This document shows, in pieces, positions 54,855 to 63,830 of a DNA stretch of 64,000 nucleotides. The stretch covers positions 186,001 through 250,000 of the forward strand of contig CAVRXS010000001.1 of NCBI GenBank assembly GCA_963725275.1. The letters are read 5' to 3'. Position numbers and translations under genes: made by a program. Origin of the DNA: Bog-756 sp963725275 (GTDB lineage: Bacteria > Actinomycetota > Acidimicrobiia > Acidimicrobiales > RAAP-2). The first letter of the stretch is position 1; every line of letters starts with the position of its first letter. The notes under the pieces were generated by a model that made no database searches, was not told the DNA's origin, and saw only the letters and a program-made list of their open reading frames with translations.

Positions 54855-55052
54855 TCAGTCGGGGATCTCCTCGATGGCGTACTCGGGGCAGTTGGCGATG
54901 GCCAGGCGCGCCTTGTCCTCGAGGTCCGGCGGGACGGTCCCGTCACCCACCACCGACGAAAGACCGTAGTCGTCCACCGAGAAGAGCTCCGGGGCGAGGC
55001 CGTAGCAGCGGGCGTGACCCGTACACTTGTCCGCGTCGACCCGGATCCTCAC
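54855..55052 (-). CDS. 3Fe-4S type ferredoxin
   Basis: The 65-residue ferredoxin (MRIRVDADKCTGHARCYGLA) has Cys10, His13, Cys16 and Cys55 in ANCPEYA: the CxxHxxC...CP pattern of P450-linked mycobacterial ferredoxins, in which His replaces the second Cys of a 4Fe-4S set. It should carry electrons to the P450 whose gene ends at the overlapping GTGA. GTG start. Confidence 0.88.
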   Translation of the reverse strand: MRIRVDADKCTGHARCYGLAPELFSVDDYGLSSVVGDGTVPPDLEDKARLAIANCPEYAIEEIPD

Positions 55053-56251
55053 GGGAAGACCACCGGCACACGGCGCGGTCCGCGGACCTGGCCGCCCGCC
55101 CAGGTCACCTCCGGCCCGTCGGCCAGCCTGAACTCAGGGATGCGTTTGAGCCACTCCTCGAGTGCCACCCGCAGCTCCATCCGTGCGAGGTTCGATCCCG
55201 CGCACCGGTGGATGCCCGAACCGAACGCCACGTGGCGGTTGTGGGCACGGTCCAGGATGACCCGGGCCGGGTCCTCGAACACCTCGGGGTCGCGGTTGGC
55301 CGATGGGAAGTTCATCAGCACCTTGTCCCCTTCTGCCATCGGACACCCGCGGAACTCGACCTCCCCGGTCACCACCCGGGCCATGGTCACCGGCGAGTAG
55401 GCCCGCAGTAGCTCCTCGATGGCGAGCGGCATCGCCTCCGGATCGGTCACCAGGGTCTTGGCGTCGTCGGGATGGGTGGCGAGGTGCCAGAGAGAGGAGC
55501 CGATCGCGCTCCAGGTGGTGTCCACCCCGGCGACGAGGACGAGGGCTGCCGCGCCGAGGACCACCGGGTCCTCGAGCGGCTCACCGTTCATCTCGGTGTG
55601 GATGAGCTCGCTGAACAGGTCGTCCCCCGGGTGCTCCCGCCGGCGGCCCAGCTCCTCGACGAAGTAGGTGATGAGTGCCTGTGTCCCCTGCTCACGTCGC
55701 TCCGGGTCGTCGGCGAACTCGAGCACGTCCCGGACCCAGTCGGTGAAGGTGTCCGCCAGCGCGGTGGGCACGCCGAGGATCGCGGCGATGACCCGCACCG
55801 GGATCTGCTGCGCGTAGTCTGCGGCCGCGTCGGCATGACCGTCGGCGATGAACCCGTCGACCAGCCGTGCGCACAGCTCACGGGTCATCGGCTCGTAGCT
55901 CTCCACCTTGCGGTGCGAGAACCACGGGAGGAGGAGGCGTCGGGTCCAGGTGTGCAGGGGCGGGTCGGCGGAGATAGGCGGCACGCCGTAGGGCAGCATC
56001 GGGTCCTCGGGCTCGTCGCCCACGAACGGGATGACCACGATGTCCAGCGAGCTGAAGTGCTCGATGTCATGGGCCAGATCGACCACGTCCTGGTAGCGGG
56101 TCGGGAGCCAGGTGCTCCCCCGCCGCTCGGTGTGCGCCACCGGGCAGGTCGCACGCAGCTCGTCCCAGATGCGGAACGGGTCGGCCACGTAGGCGGGATC
56201 CATGACGTCGAAATCGGTCTCCCAGTGCTCGACCGGTCGGATCTCAGCCAC
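55049..56251 (-). CDS. Cytochrome P450 (copy 1)
   Basis: The 400-residue soluble P450 has the I-helix AGVDTTWS near residue 240, the K-helix ExxR in EELLRAY and the heme loop FGSGIHRCAG with proximal Cys near residue 349. It starts MAEIRPVEHWETDFDVMDPAYV. No CYP family can be named with confidence, but catabolic CYPs of sterols and terpenoids resemble it. It shares most of its sequence with the P450 at 56441, and both the codon-level similarity and the upstream 13-mer show a tandem duplication. Overlaps the ferredoxin by 4 bp. Confidence 0.92.
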   Translation of the reverse strand: MAEIRPVEHWETDFDVMDPAYVADPFRIWDELRATCPVAHTERRGSTWLPTRYQDVVDLAHDIEHFSSLDIVVIPFVGDEPEDPMLPYGVPPISADPPLHTWTRRLLLPWFSHRKVESYEPMTRELCARLVDGFIADGHADAAADYAQQIPVRVIAAILGVPTALADTFTDWVRDVLEFADDPERREQGTQALITYFVEELGRRREHPGDDLFSELIHTEMNGEPLEDPVVLGAAALVLVAGVDTTWSAIGSSLWHLATHPDDAKTLVTDPEAMPLAIEELLRAYSPVTMARVVTGEVEFRGCPMAEGDKVLMNFPSANRDPEVFEDPARVILDRAHNRHVAFGSGIHRCAGSNLARMELRVALEEWLKRIPEFRLADGPEVTWAGGQVRGPRRVPVVFP

Positions 56252-56306
56252 GCCTCACCTCATCAGGATGTGAGAGAGAAGGGGCGACAACTTGCCGACC
56301 CCTGTT

Positions 56307-56319
56307 GCATTGTTGCACG
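56307..56319. promoter_or_regulatory. 13-mer shared upstream of both P450 genes, copy 1
   Basis: GCATTGTTGCACG lies 56 bases upstream of the first P450 and recurs at 57704 upstream of the second. On the coding strand a direct repeat TGCAACA-A-TGCAACA is present. It may be a regulator site retained in the duplication. Confidence 0.4.
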
Positions 56320-56440
56320 CGCCCGTGTCCCCTGCGCCGAGCTGCTCGGGGTCGCGATCGGCGGCCGGCGCGACCCTCTCGGGCTCACAAGGCGGCAGGA
56401 CCTCCGTCGACCGACCGCACCGGCCCGGTGACCCGGATGC

Positions 56441-57637
56441 TCAGGGGAACACCACCGGAAGGCAACGCGGCCCGCGGACCTGTCCCCCGGCCCAGGTCAC
56501 CTCTTCCGCCTCGTCCAGCCGGAACGCCGGGATCCGTCTGAGCCACTCCTCGAGGGCCACCCGGAGCTCCATCCGCGCCAGGTTCGAGCCCGCGCAGCGG
56601 TGGATGCCCGACCCGAAGGCCACGTGGCGGTTCTGGGTCCGGTCCAAGACGACCCGGTTCGGATCCTCGAAGACCTCCGGATCGCGGTTCGCCGCCGGAA
56701 AGGTCAGCAGCACCTTGTCCCCTTCTGCCATCGGACACCCACGGAACTCGACGTCCCGGGTCACCACTCTGGCCATCGTCACCGGCGAGTAGGCCCGCAA
56801 GAGCTCCTCGATGGCGAGCGGCATCGCGCCCGGATCGGTGGCAAGTGTCTTTGCGTCCTCGGGATTGGTGGCGAGGTGCCAGAGCGAGGAACCGATCGCG
56901 CTCCAGGTGGTGTCCACACCACCGACCAGGACAACGGCTGCCGCGCCGAGCACCACCGCGTCCTCGATCGGCTCACCGTCGATCCGTGTGTGGAGAAGCT
57001 CGCTCAGCAGGTCGTCACCGGGATCCGTGCCCCGTCGCTCCACCTCGCCGACGAAGTAGGAGATGAGCGCCGTTCTGGCTCGCTCACGCCGCTCGGGGTC
57101 GTCGGCGAACTCGAACAGATCCCGGGCCCAGCCGGTGAACGTATCCGACATCGAGCCCGGCACGCCGAGGATCGCGGCGATGACCCGGACCGAGATCTGT
57201 TGCGCGTAGTCCGCAGCCGCGTCGGCATGACCGTCGGCGATGAACCCGTCGACCAGCCGTGCGCACAGCTCGCGGGTCATCGGTTCGTAGCTCTCCACCT
57301 TGCGGTGGGAGAACCAGGGGAGGAGGAGGCGGCGGGTCCAGGTGTGCAGCGGCGGGTCCGCGGAGATCGGCGGCAACCCGTAGGCCAGGAGGGAGTCCTC
57401 GGGGACGTCGATCGGGATGACCATGACGTCGGACGAGCTGAAGTGCTCGATGTCATGGGCCAGGTCGACCACGTCCTCGTACCGGGTCGACAGCCAGGTG
57501 CTCCCCCGTCGCTCGGTGTGGGCCACCGGGCAGGTCGCACGCAGTTCGTCCCAGATGCCGAAGGGGGCGGTGACGTAGGCGGGGTCCATGACGTCGAAAT
57601 CGGTCGCCCAGTCCTCGACCGGTCGGGCGTCACTCAT
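56441..57637 (-). CDS. Cytochrome P450 (copy 2)
   Basis: The 398-residue paralogue has the I-helix VGGVDTTWS (Gly replaces the usual Ala), EELLRAY and the identical heme loop FGSGIHRCAG. It differs from copy 1 in the segment around residues 70-80 (two residues shorter), in the helix near residue 160 (SMSDTFTGWARDLF) and in the region around residue 190, i.e. near likely substrate-contact regions, while the heme half is nearly the same. No ferredoxin of its own; it may share the one at 54855. It has its own 189-bp upstream space from copy 1. Confidence 0.92.
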   Translation of the reverse strand: MSDARPVEDWATDFDVMDPAYVTAPFGIWDELRATCPVAHTERRGSTWLSTRYEDVVDLAHDIEHFSSSDVMVIPIDVPEDSLLAYGLPPISADPPLHTWTRRLLLPWFSHRKVESYEPMTRELCARLVDGFIADGHADAAADYAQQISVRVIAAILGVPGSMSDTFTGWARDLFEFADDPERRERARTALISYFVGEVERRGTDPGDDLLSELLHTRIDGEPIEDAVVLGAAAVVLVGGVDTTWSAIGSSLWHLATNPEDAKTLATDPGAMPLAIEELLRAYSPVTMARVVTRDVEFRGCPMAEGDKVLLTFPAANRDPEVFEDPNRVVLDRTQNRHVAFGSGIHRCAGSNLARMELRVALEEWLRRIPAFRLDEAEEVTWAGGQVRGPRCLPVVFP

Positions 57638-57703
57638 GGGTCACCTCATCCCCCGTGGGACAGCGGTCCGAGCGACAACCTGGCACCAGTCGCCCCATGC
57701 ACC

Positions 57704-57716
57704 GCATTGTTGCACG
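57704..57716. promoter_or_regulatory. 13-mer shared upstream of both P450 genes, copy 2
   Basis: GCATTGTTGCACG lies 67 bases upstream of the second P450, with the flanking GCGACAAC also shared with copy 1. The space between the P450 and SDR genes (57638-57762) holds no gene. Confidence 0.4.
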
Positions 57717-57762
57717 TGACCGCAGCCGACTGCGGACAATCCGCTCGCCGGCTCGGCGCGGT

Positions 57763-58593
57763 TCAGATGGTCAAGCCCCCGTCGACGGAGAGCACCGCGC
57801 CGGTCGTGTACGAGGACTCGTCCGATGCGAGGAAGGCGATCGATGCGGCGATCTCGGCCGGGGTCGAGAACCCCATCGGGGTCATGATCTTGGTCAACTG
57901 CTTCGGGTTGGCCCCGTCGGGGAGGGTGAACTCCCCCATCAGTGGCGTGTCCGTTCCGCCCGGCGCCACGACATTGACCCGGACCCCTCTGCCCAGGAAC
58001 TCGGCGGCCAGGGCCTTGGAGAACATGAGCAGGCCGGCCTTGGAGGCGCAGTACGCAGCGGAGTAGGCCTGTCCCATGAGTGCCGTGTTCGAGGCCACGT
58101 TCACGATCGAGCCGCCGTGCTCGATGAGGTGGGGCAGACAGGCGCGGCAGACCAGGAAGGGTCCGGTGAGGTTGACCGCCAGGATCCGCTGCCACCAGTC
58201 GAAGGGCATCTCGGCGGTGTTGAAGAAACGCCCGATCCCGGCCACGTTGCAGACCACGGTCGGCGGGCCGAACGCATCGGCAACCGACGCCACCGTCTCC
58301 TGCACGGAGGACTCCGACGTGACATCGCAGACGTGGGCGGCGGTCCGCCACCCCTCCGCCTCGATGTCGGCCACCGTCAGGGCCACCGTCGCTGCGTCGA
58401 CGTCGAGTGCAGCCACCGAAGCACCCTCCCGGGCCAGTCGTTGCGCCACCGCGCGGCCGATCCCCGACCCGGCGCCGGTGACGATGGCCACCTTGCCGTC
58501 GAACCGGTGACCGACGAACTCGCGGATGGCGGCGTCGGCGGCGTCGTGCTCGTCGCCCCCCCTGCCGAAGGTGACTCCCTGGATCGGGCTCAT
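57763..58593 (-). CDS. Short-chain dehydrogenase/reductase
   Basis: The 276-residue SDR has TGAGSGIGRAVAQRL (cofactor), Asp after strand 2 (ALDVDAATV, NAD-preferring), NVAG in CNVAGIGRF where NNAG is usual, Ser in NVASNTALMG, YCASKAGLLMF and a C-terminal TTGAVLSVDGGL. About 30 residues precede the Rossmann fold. Substrate likely a hydroxylated product of the neighbouring pathway (inference). ATG 58593 overlaps the acyl-CoA ligase stop (ATGA). Confidence 0.88.
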   Translation of the reverse strand: MSPIQGVTFGRGGDEHDAADAAIREFVGHRFDGKVAIVTGAGSGIGRAVAQRLAREGASVAALDVDAATVALTVADIEAEGWRTAAHVCDVTSESSVQETVASVADAFGPPTVVCNVAGIGRFFNTAEMPFDWWQRILAVNLTGPFLVCRACLPHLIEHGGSIVNVASNTALMGQAYSAAYCASKAGLLMFSKALAAEFLGRGVRVNVVAPGGTDTPLMGEFTLPDGANPKQLTKIMTPMGFSTPAEIAASIAFLASDESSYTTGAVLSVDGGLTI

Positions 58594-60215
58594 GGATCGC
58601 TCCTCTTGGTCGGTGCCGCGGTGGACGGCGCGAAGCGCTCGCGCAGGGTGTGCTTGAGGATCTTGCCCGCGGGGTTGCGGGGCACCGCCTCGACGAGCTC
58701 CAGCTGTTCGGGGACGGCCTGGACCCGAAGCCCCTTCTCCCCGAGGTACCCGGCCATGGTGGGCAGGTCGAAGGTGGACCCCTCCGCGAGTGCCACCACC
58801 GCGCAGGCCCGCTCGCCGGTCTTCGGGTCGGGCAGCCCGATGACCGCCACATCGGCCACCGCCGGATGGGTGTAGAGGAGGTCCTCGACCTCCTTGGCCG
58901 AGATGTTCTCGCCGTGGCGGATGATGACGTCCTTGAGCCGGCCGGTGATGGTCACGTACCCCTCGGCGTCGACGACGCCGAGGTCGCCGCTCCGGAAGTA
59001 CCCGTCACCGTCGAACGCATCGGCGTCGAGGGCGGGGTCGAGATAGCCCCGGATGACCTGGGGCCCCTTGAGCCGGATCTCCCCCTCCTCGCCCGGGCCG
59101 GCCCTCCGGCCGTCGAGGGTCACCACGATGAGCTCGACCCCGGGGGTCGGGCGCCCCTCGGTGTCGGCCAGCTTCTGGTCGGCGTCGGTCGTGCTCGCCA
59201 TGACCACGATCGGCGCCTCGGTCAGGCCGTAGCCCGAGACGATGCCCACCCCCCCGATCTCGGCCTTGAGGTCGTAGTGGAGCTGGGGCGGCTTGGGAGC
59301 TCCGCCGCCCGGGAAGGAGCGGACGGCGGGGAACAGCTCGTCCCCCGACGCGGCCCGCTGCGCGGCGAGATAGGCGAGGTGGAACGGGGTGCCGGATCCG
59401 GCCAGGGTCACCTGGTTGGCCGCGAGGAAGGCGGGCGTCGCCACCGGGTCGAAGACCTCTGTCGTGAGCAGGGTGCAGCCGGTCAGCAGCGACGCGATGA
59501 GCCAGCCGATCCCCCCGATGTGCGTGAAGGGGAAGACCAGTGCCGAGACGTCGTCGGCCCGGATGTCGAGGCACTCGGCCATCGCGAGGGCCGAGGCTGT
59601 GACCGTGAGGTCGGTGTGGGGGGCGCCCTTCGGATCGGCGGTGGTGCCGGACGTGTAGAACAGCCAGCGCACCGGCGCGTCGGCGGCCAGGCCCGGGTCG
59701 GGATCGGCCGGGGGCAGCGACGCCGGGTCACCGTCGGGAAGGGTCCGGTCGACCACCAGCACCCGGAGGGCGGCGCGTCTGCCGGCGATCCCGCGTGCCA
59801 TCGCCTCGAAGTCGAACCCGCGGTAGACGGTCGGCACCACGAGCAGTGCGGCGCCGCTCTGCTCGGTGATGAAGCCGACTTCGCGCTCCCGGTAGATCGG
59901 GATGAGCGGGTTCTGGCGGGCCCCGAGCCGGGCCAGCGCACCGACCAGGACCAGGGACTCGTTCCAGGTCGGCAGCTCCCAACTCACCGCGGTGTCCCGG
60001 GACACCCCCCACTGCTCGTGGAGACCGGCGGCGGTGGCGAGGCAGGCGTCGCGGTAGCCGGCGAAGGTGACCACCTTCCCCGTGTCCTCCCGGGCCAGCA
60101 CGGCGTCGGGGGTGGTCCCGGCCCGGCTCTCGACGAGGTGCCAGAGGGTCGGCGCCCACGCCCAGCCTCGGTCGGCGGCCCGCGCGGCCAGCTGCTCGAT
60201 CACGTCGTCGGTCAC
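58590..60215 (-). CDS. Acyl-CoA ligase (AMP-forming), internal
   Basis: The 541-residue ANL enzyme has the ATP motif LFYTSGTTADPKGAPHT, VSGYGLTEAPIVVMAST, YFRSGDLGVVDAEGY, GRLKDVIIRHGENISAKEVE and the catalytic Lys in PRNPAGKILKHTLRE. It activates a carboxylic acid with ATP and CoA. GTG 60215 overlaps the stop of the upstream EthD-like gene (GTGA); the long frame extending to 61070 is a shadow of that gene. Downstream it overlaps the SDR. Confidence 0.9.
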   Translation of the reverse strand: MTDDVIEQLAARAADRGWAWAPTLWHLVESRAGTTPDAVLAREDTGKVVTFAGYRDACLATAAGLHEQWGVSRDTAVSWELPTWNESLVLVGALARLGARQNPLIPIYREREVGFITEQSGAALLVVPTVYRGFDFEAMARGIAGRRAALRVLVVDRTLPDGDPASLPPADPDPGLAADAPVRWLFYTSGTTADPKGAPHTDLTVTASALAMAECLDIRADDVSALVFPFTHIGGIGWLIASLLTGCTLLTTEVFDPVATPAFLAANQVTLAGSGTPFHLAYLAAQRAASGDELFPAVRSFPGGGAPKPPQLHYDLKAEIGGVGIVSGYGLTEAPIVVMASTTDADQKLADTEGRPTPGVELIVVTLDGRRAGPGEEGEIRLKGPQVIRGYLDPALDADAFDGDGYFRSGDLGVVDAEGYVTITGRLKDVIIRHGENISAKEVEDLLYTHPAVADVAVIGLPDPKTGERACAVVALAEGSTFDLPTMAGYLGEKGLRVQAVPEQLELVEAVPRNPAGKILKHTLRERFAPSTAAPTKRSDP

Positions 60216-61063
60216 GCCGGCGCCCCCCAGAGCTGGTCGGTGTAGGTGTCGGTGCCCGGCACGGTGGCGACGAACGGGGAGGCCCAGACCACCCTGCCCA
60301 GTCCGGAGGAGTCGAGTGCCGCGTCCTGGGGCGCGACGACGTCCGCCCAGCCAGCGGTCGGGTCCACATCGGTAAAGCAGAACAGGAGCACGCGCTCGTC
60401 GAGCGTCTCGCCACGCGGCACGTCCCCCGGAGCGTCGGCGAGCAGCGGCAGGGGGCTGAACCCGAGCACGGTCGCCACGGTCGAGCCGGGCAGCACCGAC
60501 GGCAGGAATTCGTCGCGGTACCAGCTCCCGATCCGTTGGCCGCTCACCCCGTCGGCCGGTTCGACGAACACCGAGACCATCCCCGCGAAACGGTGGTCGA
60601 GGGTGAGCTCCGCCGGGACACCGTCGGCGTCGCGCCGGTGCTCCCACTCGAACCGGTAGAGCCCGGTGTGGATGTGGTCGCGGTGCTCGAACATCCGACC
60701 GGCCGCGTGGAGCGCGTTGACCTGGTCGACCGCCCACCGGTTCCATTCGTCGTGGTGCCCGTCGAGCACGTAGTACACCCCGAGGTAGCTGCCGGTCTGG
60801 GGGTCGGCGACCAGCGGTGGCGGTCCCCCGGCGCCGGCACGCGGCGCGCGCAGCTCCTTCATCGGGGCAGTGGCAACGAACCGCGCGCCGGCGAAGTTGT
60901 AGGCCCCGATCTGGCAGCCCGCATAGAAGTGGTCCCGCTCGTACCAGCGGTTGTAGGCGACCTCGTGACCGCGGTGGGGCTCCACCAACGTGAAGAGCAT
61001 GGTGCCGATCCGGATGGGGTCGTCGGTGACCCCGCCCGTGGCGGGTGTCGATCCAGCGGTCAT
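60212..61063 (-). CDS. Duplicated EthD-like (dimeric alpha/beta barrel) protein, unknown function
   Basis: The 283-residue protein has no named family I can recognise. Residues of about 20-60 (IGTMLFTLVEPHRGHEVAYN, NRWYERDHFYAGC) resemble the EthD / dimeric-barrel start, in which an aromatic WYxxxH segment follows strand 1. A second WYRDEFLPSVLPGSTVATVL around residue 175 looks like a diverged repeat. Cys57-type residue in FYAGCQIG and several Trp (VWASP, DQLWGAP) are present. It is translationally coupled on both sides: ATGA with the ligase upstream, GTGA with the ligase downstream. A scaffold, isomerase or oxygenase role in the pathway is conjecture. Confidence 0.75.
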   Translation of the reverse strand: MTAGSTPATGGVTDDPIRIGTMLFTLVEPHRGHEVAYNRWYERDHFYAGCQIGAYNFAGARFVATAPMKELRAPRAGAGGPPPLVADPQTGSYLGVYYVLDGHHDEWNRWAVDQVNALHAAGRMFEHRDHIHTGLYRFEWEHRRDADGVPAELTLDHRFAGMVSVFVEPADGVSGQRIGSWYRDEFLPSVLPGSTVATVLGFSPLPLLADAPGDVPRGETLDERVLLFCFTDVDPTAGWADVVAPQDAALDSSGLGRVVWASPFVATVPGTDTYTDQLWGAPA

Positions 61064-62649
61064 GGTGCACTCGCTCCGTTCGTCTCGAGGGCGGCCCGCG
61101 CGGCCAGGGCCCTCTTGTCTACCTTCATCATCGAGGTCAGGGGGAGAGCGTCGACGACCACCAGGCGATCGGGTGCCTTGTAGTCGGCGAGCGTCGCCCG
61201 TGCCGTCTCCCGCAGCACTGCCAGGAGCTCGTGCGGATCCGGGGCGGAACCCGGCGACGGCACCACGAAGACCACCCCGACCTCGCCGAGCACCGGGTCG
61301 GGCGCGCCGACGACGGCCAGTTGCTCGATGCCGGACACCCCGCCCAGCACCTGCTCGACCTCGGCGGGGTAGACGTTGTACCCGCCCCGGATATAGAGCT
61401 CGTTGGCGCGCCCGACCAGGTGGAGTCGATCGCCGACGTCGATCCAGCCGTAATCGCCGGTGGTCAGCCATCCGTCGGGTGCGAGGACCGCACCGGTGCT
61501 CGCGTCGTCGTAGACGACACCGTCGGCCACGGGGCCGGCCGGCGGACCTCCCCAGTAGCCGCGCATGACCGCCGCGGAGCGGAGGCGCACCCGGCCGACC
61601 TCGCCGGCGGCAACCGGTGCCCCGTGCTCGTCGACGAGGGAGAGGGCGACCCCGGAGACGGGGCGGCCGACCGTGGTGGCCACCGCTTCGTCGGGGTCGC
61701 CGGGCACCGTGCCGGTGCCGAGTGACGCCTCGGTGGACGTATAGCGGACGACCACCGGGACGCCCAGTGCGGCCCGCATGGCGGACACCAGCTCGGCCGG
61801 CACCCGGGAGGCCCCGGTGCCAGCTATGCGCAGGGACGAGAGGTCGGCCGACGACAGGAGGGGATCGGCGAGCACGAGCGCCCACTGGGTCGGGACCCCC
61901 TGGGCCACGGTGATCCGTTCGGTGGCCATGACCGAGATCGCGTCGGCCGCCCGCCACGGCGTCGGGGTGATGACGGTGGTGATGCCGTGCGCCGCCTCGT
62001 CCCAGGTCCGGGTCATCGACCCCACGTGGGCGAACGGCAGCGGCGACAGGCGCCGGTCCCCTGGCATGGAGAGGACGTCGGCCGCCTCCGACACGGCACG
62101 CAGGTTCCGGTGGTCGAACACCGCGCCCTTGGGCAGGCCGGTCGTGCCACTGGTCCAGACCACGGCCACCGGATCGGTCCCCGTCACCCTCGGGAGCGGG
62201 CTCGGCGGTTGCCCCGACGCGCCATCCATCACCAGCGAGCGTTCGAGCACGATCCCGATCGGGCCACCGGGATGCGCGGCACCGTCGTCGACCACCAGCA
62301 CGGCCGGTCGGGTCCGCTCGACGATCGAGGCGCGCTCTGCCGGGCCCAGTCGGGGATTGATCCCCGAGGTGACCGCACCGAGGCGGGCGGCGGCGGCGTA
62401 GCAGACCATGTAGTCGATCGAGCTCGGCAGCAGCAGACAGACCACCGAGCCATGGCCCACCCCGTTGCCGGCGAGCAGGCCGGCCACCCCGTCGGCTGCC
62501 CGGTCCCACGCCGCAAAGGTCAGCGCGCGACGCGGGATGGTGGACGCGGCAGGCTCGACGTACGCCTCCAGATCGCCGTGCGCGGCCGCCGCGGCGCGCA
62601 CGACGTCGGTGAGCGTCTCGCACTCCCCCGCGGCGTGACGCTGCGTCAT
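61060..62649 (-). CDS. Acyl-CoA ligase (AMP-forming)
   Basis: The 529-residue ANL enzyme has VVWTSGTTGLPKGAVFDH, RYTSTEASLGTGT (A5-like), LTTGDYGWIDVGDRLH, GRANELYIRGGYNVYPAEVE and the C-terminal Lys in TSMMKVDKRALAAR. It is clearly different from the downstream ligase (58590), so the two should have different substrates. It starts MTQRHAAGECETLTDVV (ATG 62649), 23 bp after the dehydrogenase gene. Confidence 0.9.
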   Translation of the reverse strand: MTQRHAAGECETLTDVVRAAAAAHGDLEAYVEPAASTIPRRALTFAAWDRAADGVAGLLAGNGVGHGSVVCLLLPSSIDYMVCYAAAARLGAVTSGINPRLGPAERASIVERTRPAVLVVDDGAAHPGGPIGIVLERSLVMDGASGQPPSPLPRVTGTDPVAVVWTSGTTGLPKGAVFDHRNLRAVSEAADVLSMPGDRRLSPLPFAHVGSMTRTWDEAAHGITTVITPTPWRAADAISVMATERITVAQGVPTQWALVLADPLLSSADLSSLRIAGTGASRVPAELVSAMRAALGVPVVVRYTSTEASLGTGTVPGDPDEAVATTVGRPVSGVALSLVDEHGAPVAAGEVGRVRLRSAAVMRGYWGGPPAGPVADGVVYDDASTGAVLAPDGWLTTGDYGWIDVGDRLHLVGRANELYIRGGYNVYPAEVEQVLGGVSGIEQLAVVGAPDPVLGEVGVVFVVPSPGSAPDPHELLAVLRETARATLADYKAPDRLVVVDALPLTSMMKVDKRALAARAALETNGASAP

Positions 62650-62672
62650 CGACCGATCCGATCCGTGCGAGG

Positions 62673-63779
62673 TCAGAAGGTGAGGACGCCGCGGGCGAGC
62701 TTGCCCGCCTCCATGTCCTCGACGATCTCCCGGAACCCCTCCAGGGGTCGCTGCTCGGTCACCAGTTCGTCGAGCATGAGCCGGCCCGAGAGGTAGAGCT
62801 CGACCATGAGGGGGATGTCCTGGTGGGGCCGGGCCGACCCGTACCGGCAGCCGAGCAGGCCGCGGTCCACGTAAGCGAGGGCGTTGACATCGACGGAGAC
62901 CTCGGTGCCCTGGGGTGGGATGCCGATGGCGAGGGCGGTACCGCCCCAATCGAGGACGTCGAGCGCGTTGCGGAGCACCGCCGGGTGACCGACGCAGTCG
63001 AAGGACCAGGTGACCCCGCCGGTCCACCCGAGCGCGGCACCGATCCGGTCCGGTCCGGGCGGGACCAGCTCGCGGATGGCCGCAACCGCGTCGGCGGCCG
63101 AGGCGTCGACGAAGTGGGTCGCCCCGAACTGACGCGCCAGGGGCTCCTTCGAGGACAGGGTGTCCACTGCGATGATCCGGCTCGCCCCGGCCAGGCGGAG
63201 GCCCTGGATCACGTTGAGCCCGACGCCCCCGACGCCGAACACGGCGGCGGTCTCTCCCGCCTGCACCTTGGCACGGTTGAGGACCGAACCGACCCCGGTC
63301 AGCACCCCGCACCCGATGAGGCATGCCGAGGTGAGCGGCACCTCCTTCGAGATCTTGACGGCCTGGACCTCCTTCACGATGGTCGACTCGGCGAACACCG
63401 AGGTGGCCGCGAAGTTGGAGGCGGGCTCGCCCTTGTAGGTGAAGGGCTGCGACACGTTGCCCAGCGTCTTCACGCACCAGGTCGGATGCCCGGTGGCGCA
63501 CGCCCGGCACAGCCCGCAGCTGGCCAGGGTCGCGATGACGACATGGTCGCCCACCTGCACCGAGCGGACCTCGGAGCCCACGGCCTCGACCACCCCGGCC
63601 CCCTCGTGACCGAGGACCGAGGGAGCCTTCCACGGGATGGTGCCGTTGATGACCGAGAGGTCGCTGTGGCACACCCCGGCCGCGCCGATGGCGACGCGCA
63701 CCTCGGTCGGTCCCGGGTCGCCGATGCTCAGCTGGTCGGTGACCTCGACGTCGTCACCGGTGTAGACGATGCCTCGCAC
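62673..63779 (-). CDS. Zinc-dependent alcohol dehydrogenase (MDR family)
   Basis: The 368-residue MDR has catalytic zinc ligands in GVCHSDL, GHEGAG and the later Cys (LIGCGVLTG), and a structural zinc set in CGLCRACATGHPTWC. The cofactor motif is VFGVGGVGLNVIQG with Asp after strand 2 (AVDTLSS), so NAD. The pattern is that of class III-like ADHs common beside P450s, oxidising primary alcohols. ATG 63779. Confidence 0.9.
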   Translation of the reverse strand: MRGIVYTGDDVEVTDQLSIGDPGPTEVRVAIGAAGVCHSDLSVINGTIPWKAPSVLGHEGAGVVEAVGSEVRSVQVGDHVVIATLASCGLCRACATGHPTWCVKTLGNVSQPFTYKGEPASNFAATSVFAESTIVKEVQAVKISKEVPLTSACLIGCGVLTGVGSVLNRAKVQAGETAAVFGVGGVGLNVIQGLRLAGASRIIAVDTLSSKEPLARQFGATHFVDASAADAVAAIRELVPPGPDRIGAALGWTGGVTWSFDCVGHPAVLRNALDVLDWGGTALAIGIPPQGTEVSVDVNALAYVDRGLLGCRYGSARPHQDIPLMVELYLSGRLMLDELVTEQRPLEGFREIVEDMEAGKLARGVLTF

Positions 63780-63830
63780 GGCATGCTCCTTTCGTTGCGG
63801 ATGAAGAACGGACCGCCGGGGCGGTGGCGC

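Noticed and set aside
52388..54946. 852-codon minus-strand frame across thiolase and ureohydrolase
   Set aside because: Arg/Pro/Gly-rich antisense translation; the real genes in this region have complete catalytic motifs in other frames.
55190..55205. tRNA T-arm-like GGTTCGATCCC within P450 copy 1
   Set aside because: No acceptor, D or anticodon arm can be folded around it and it encodes conserved P450 residues after the heme cysteine.
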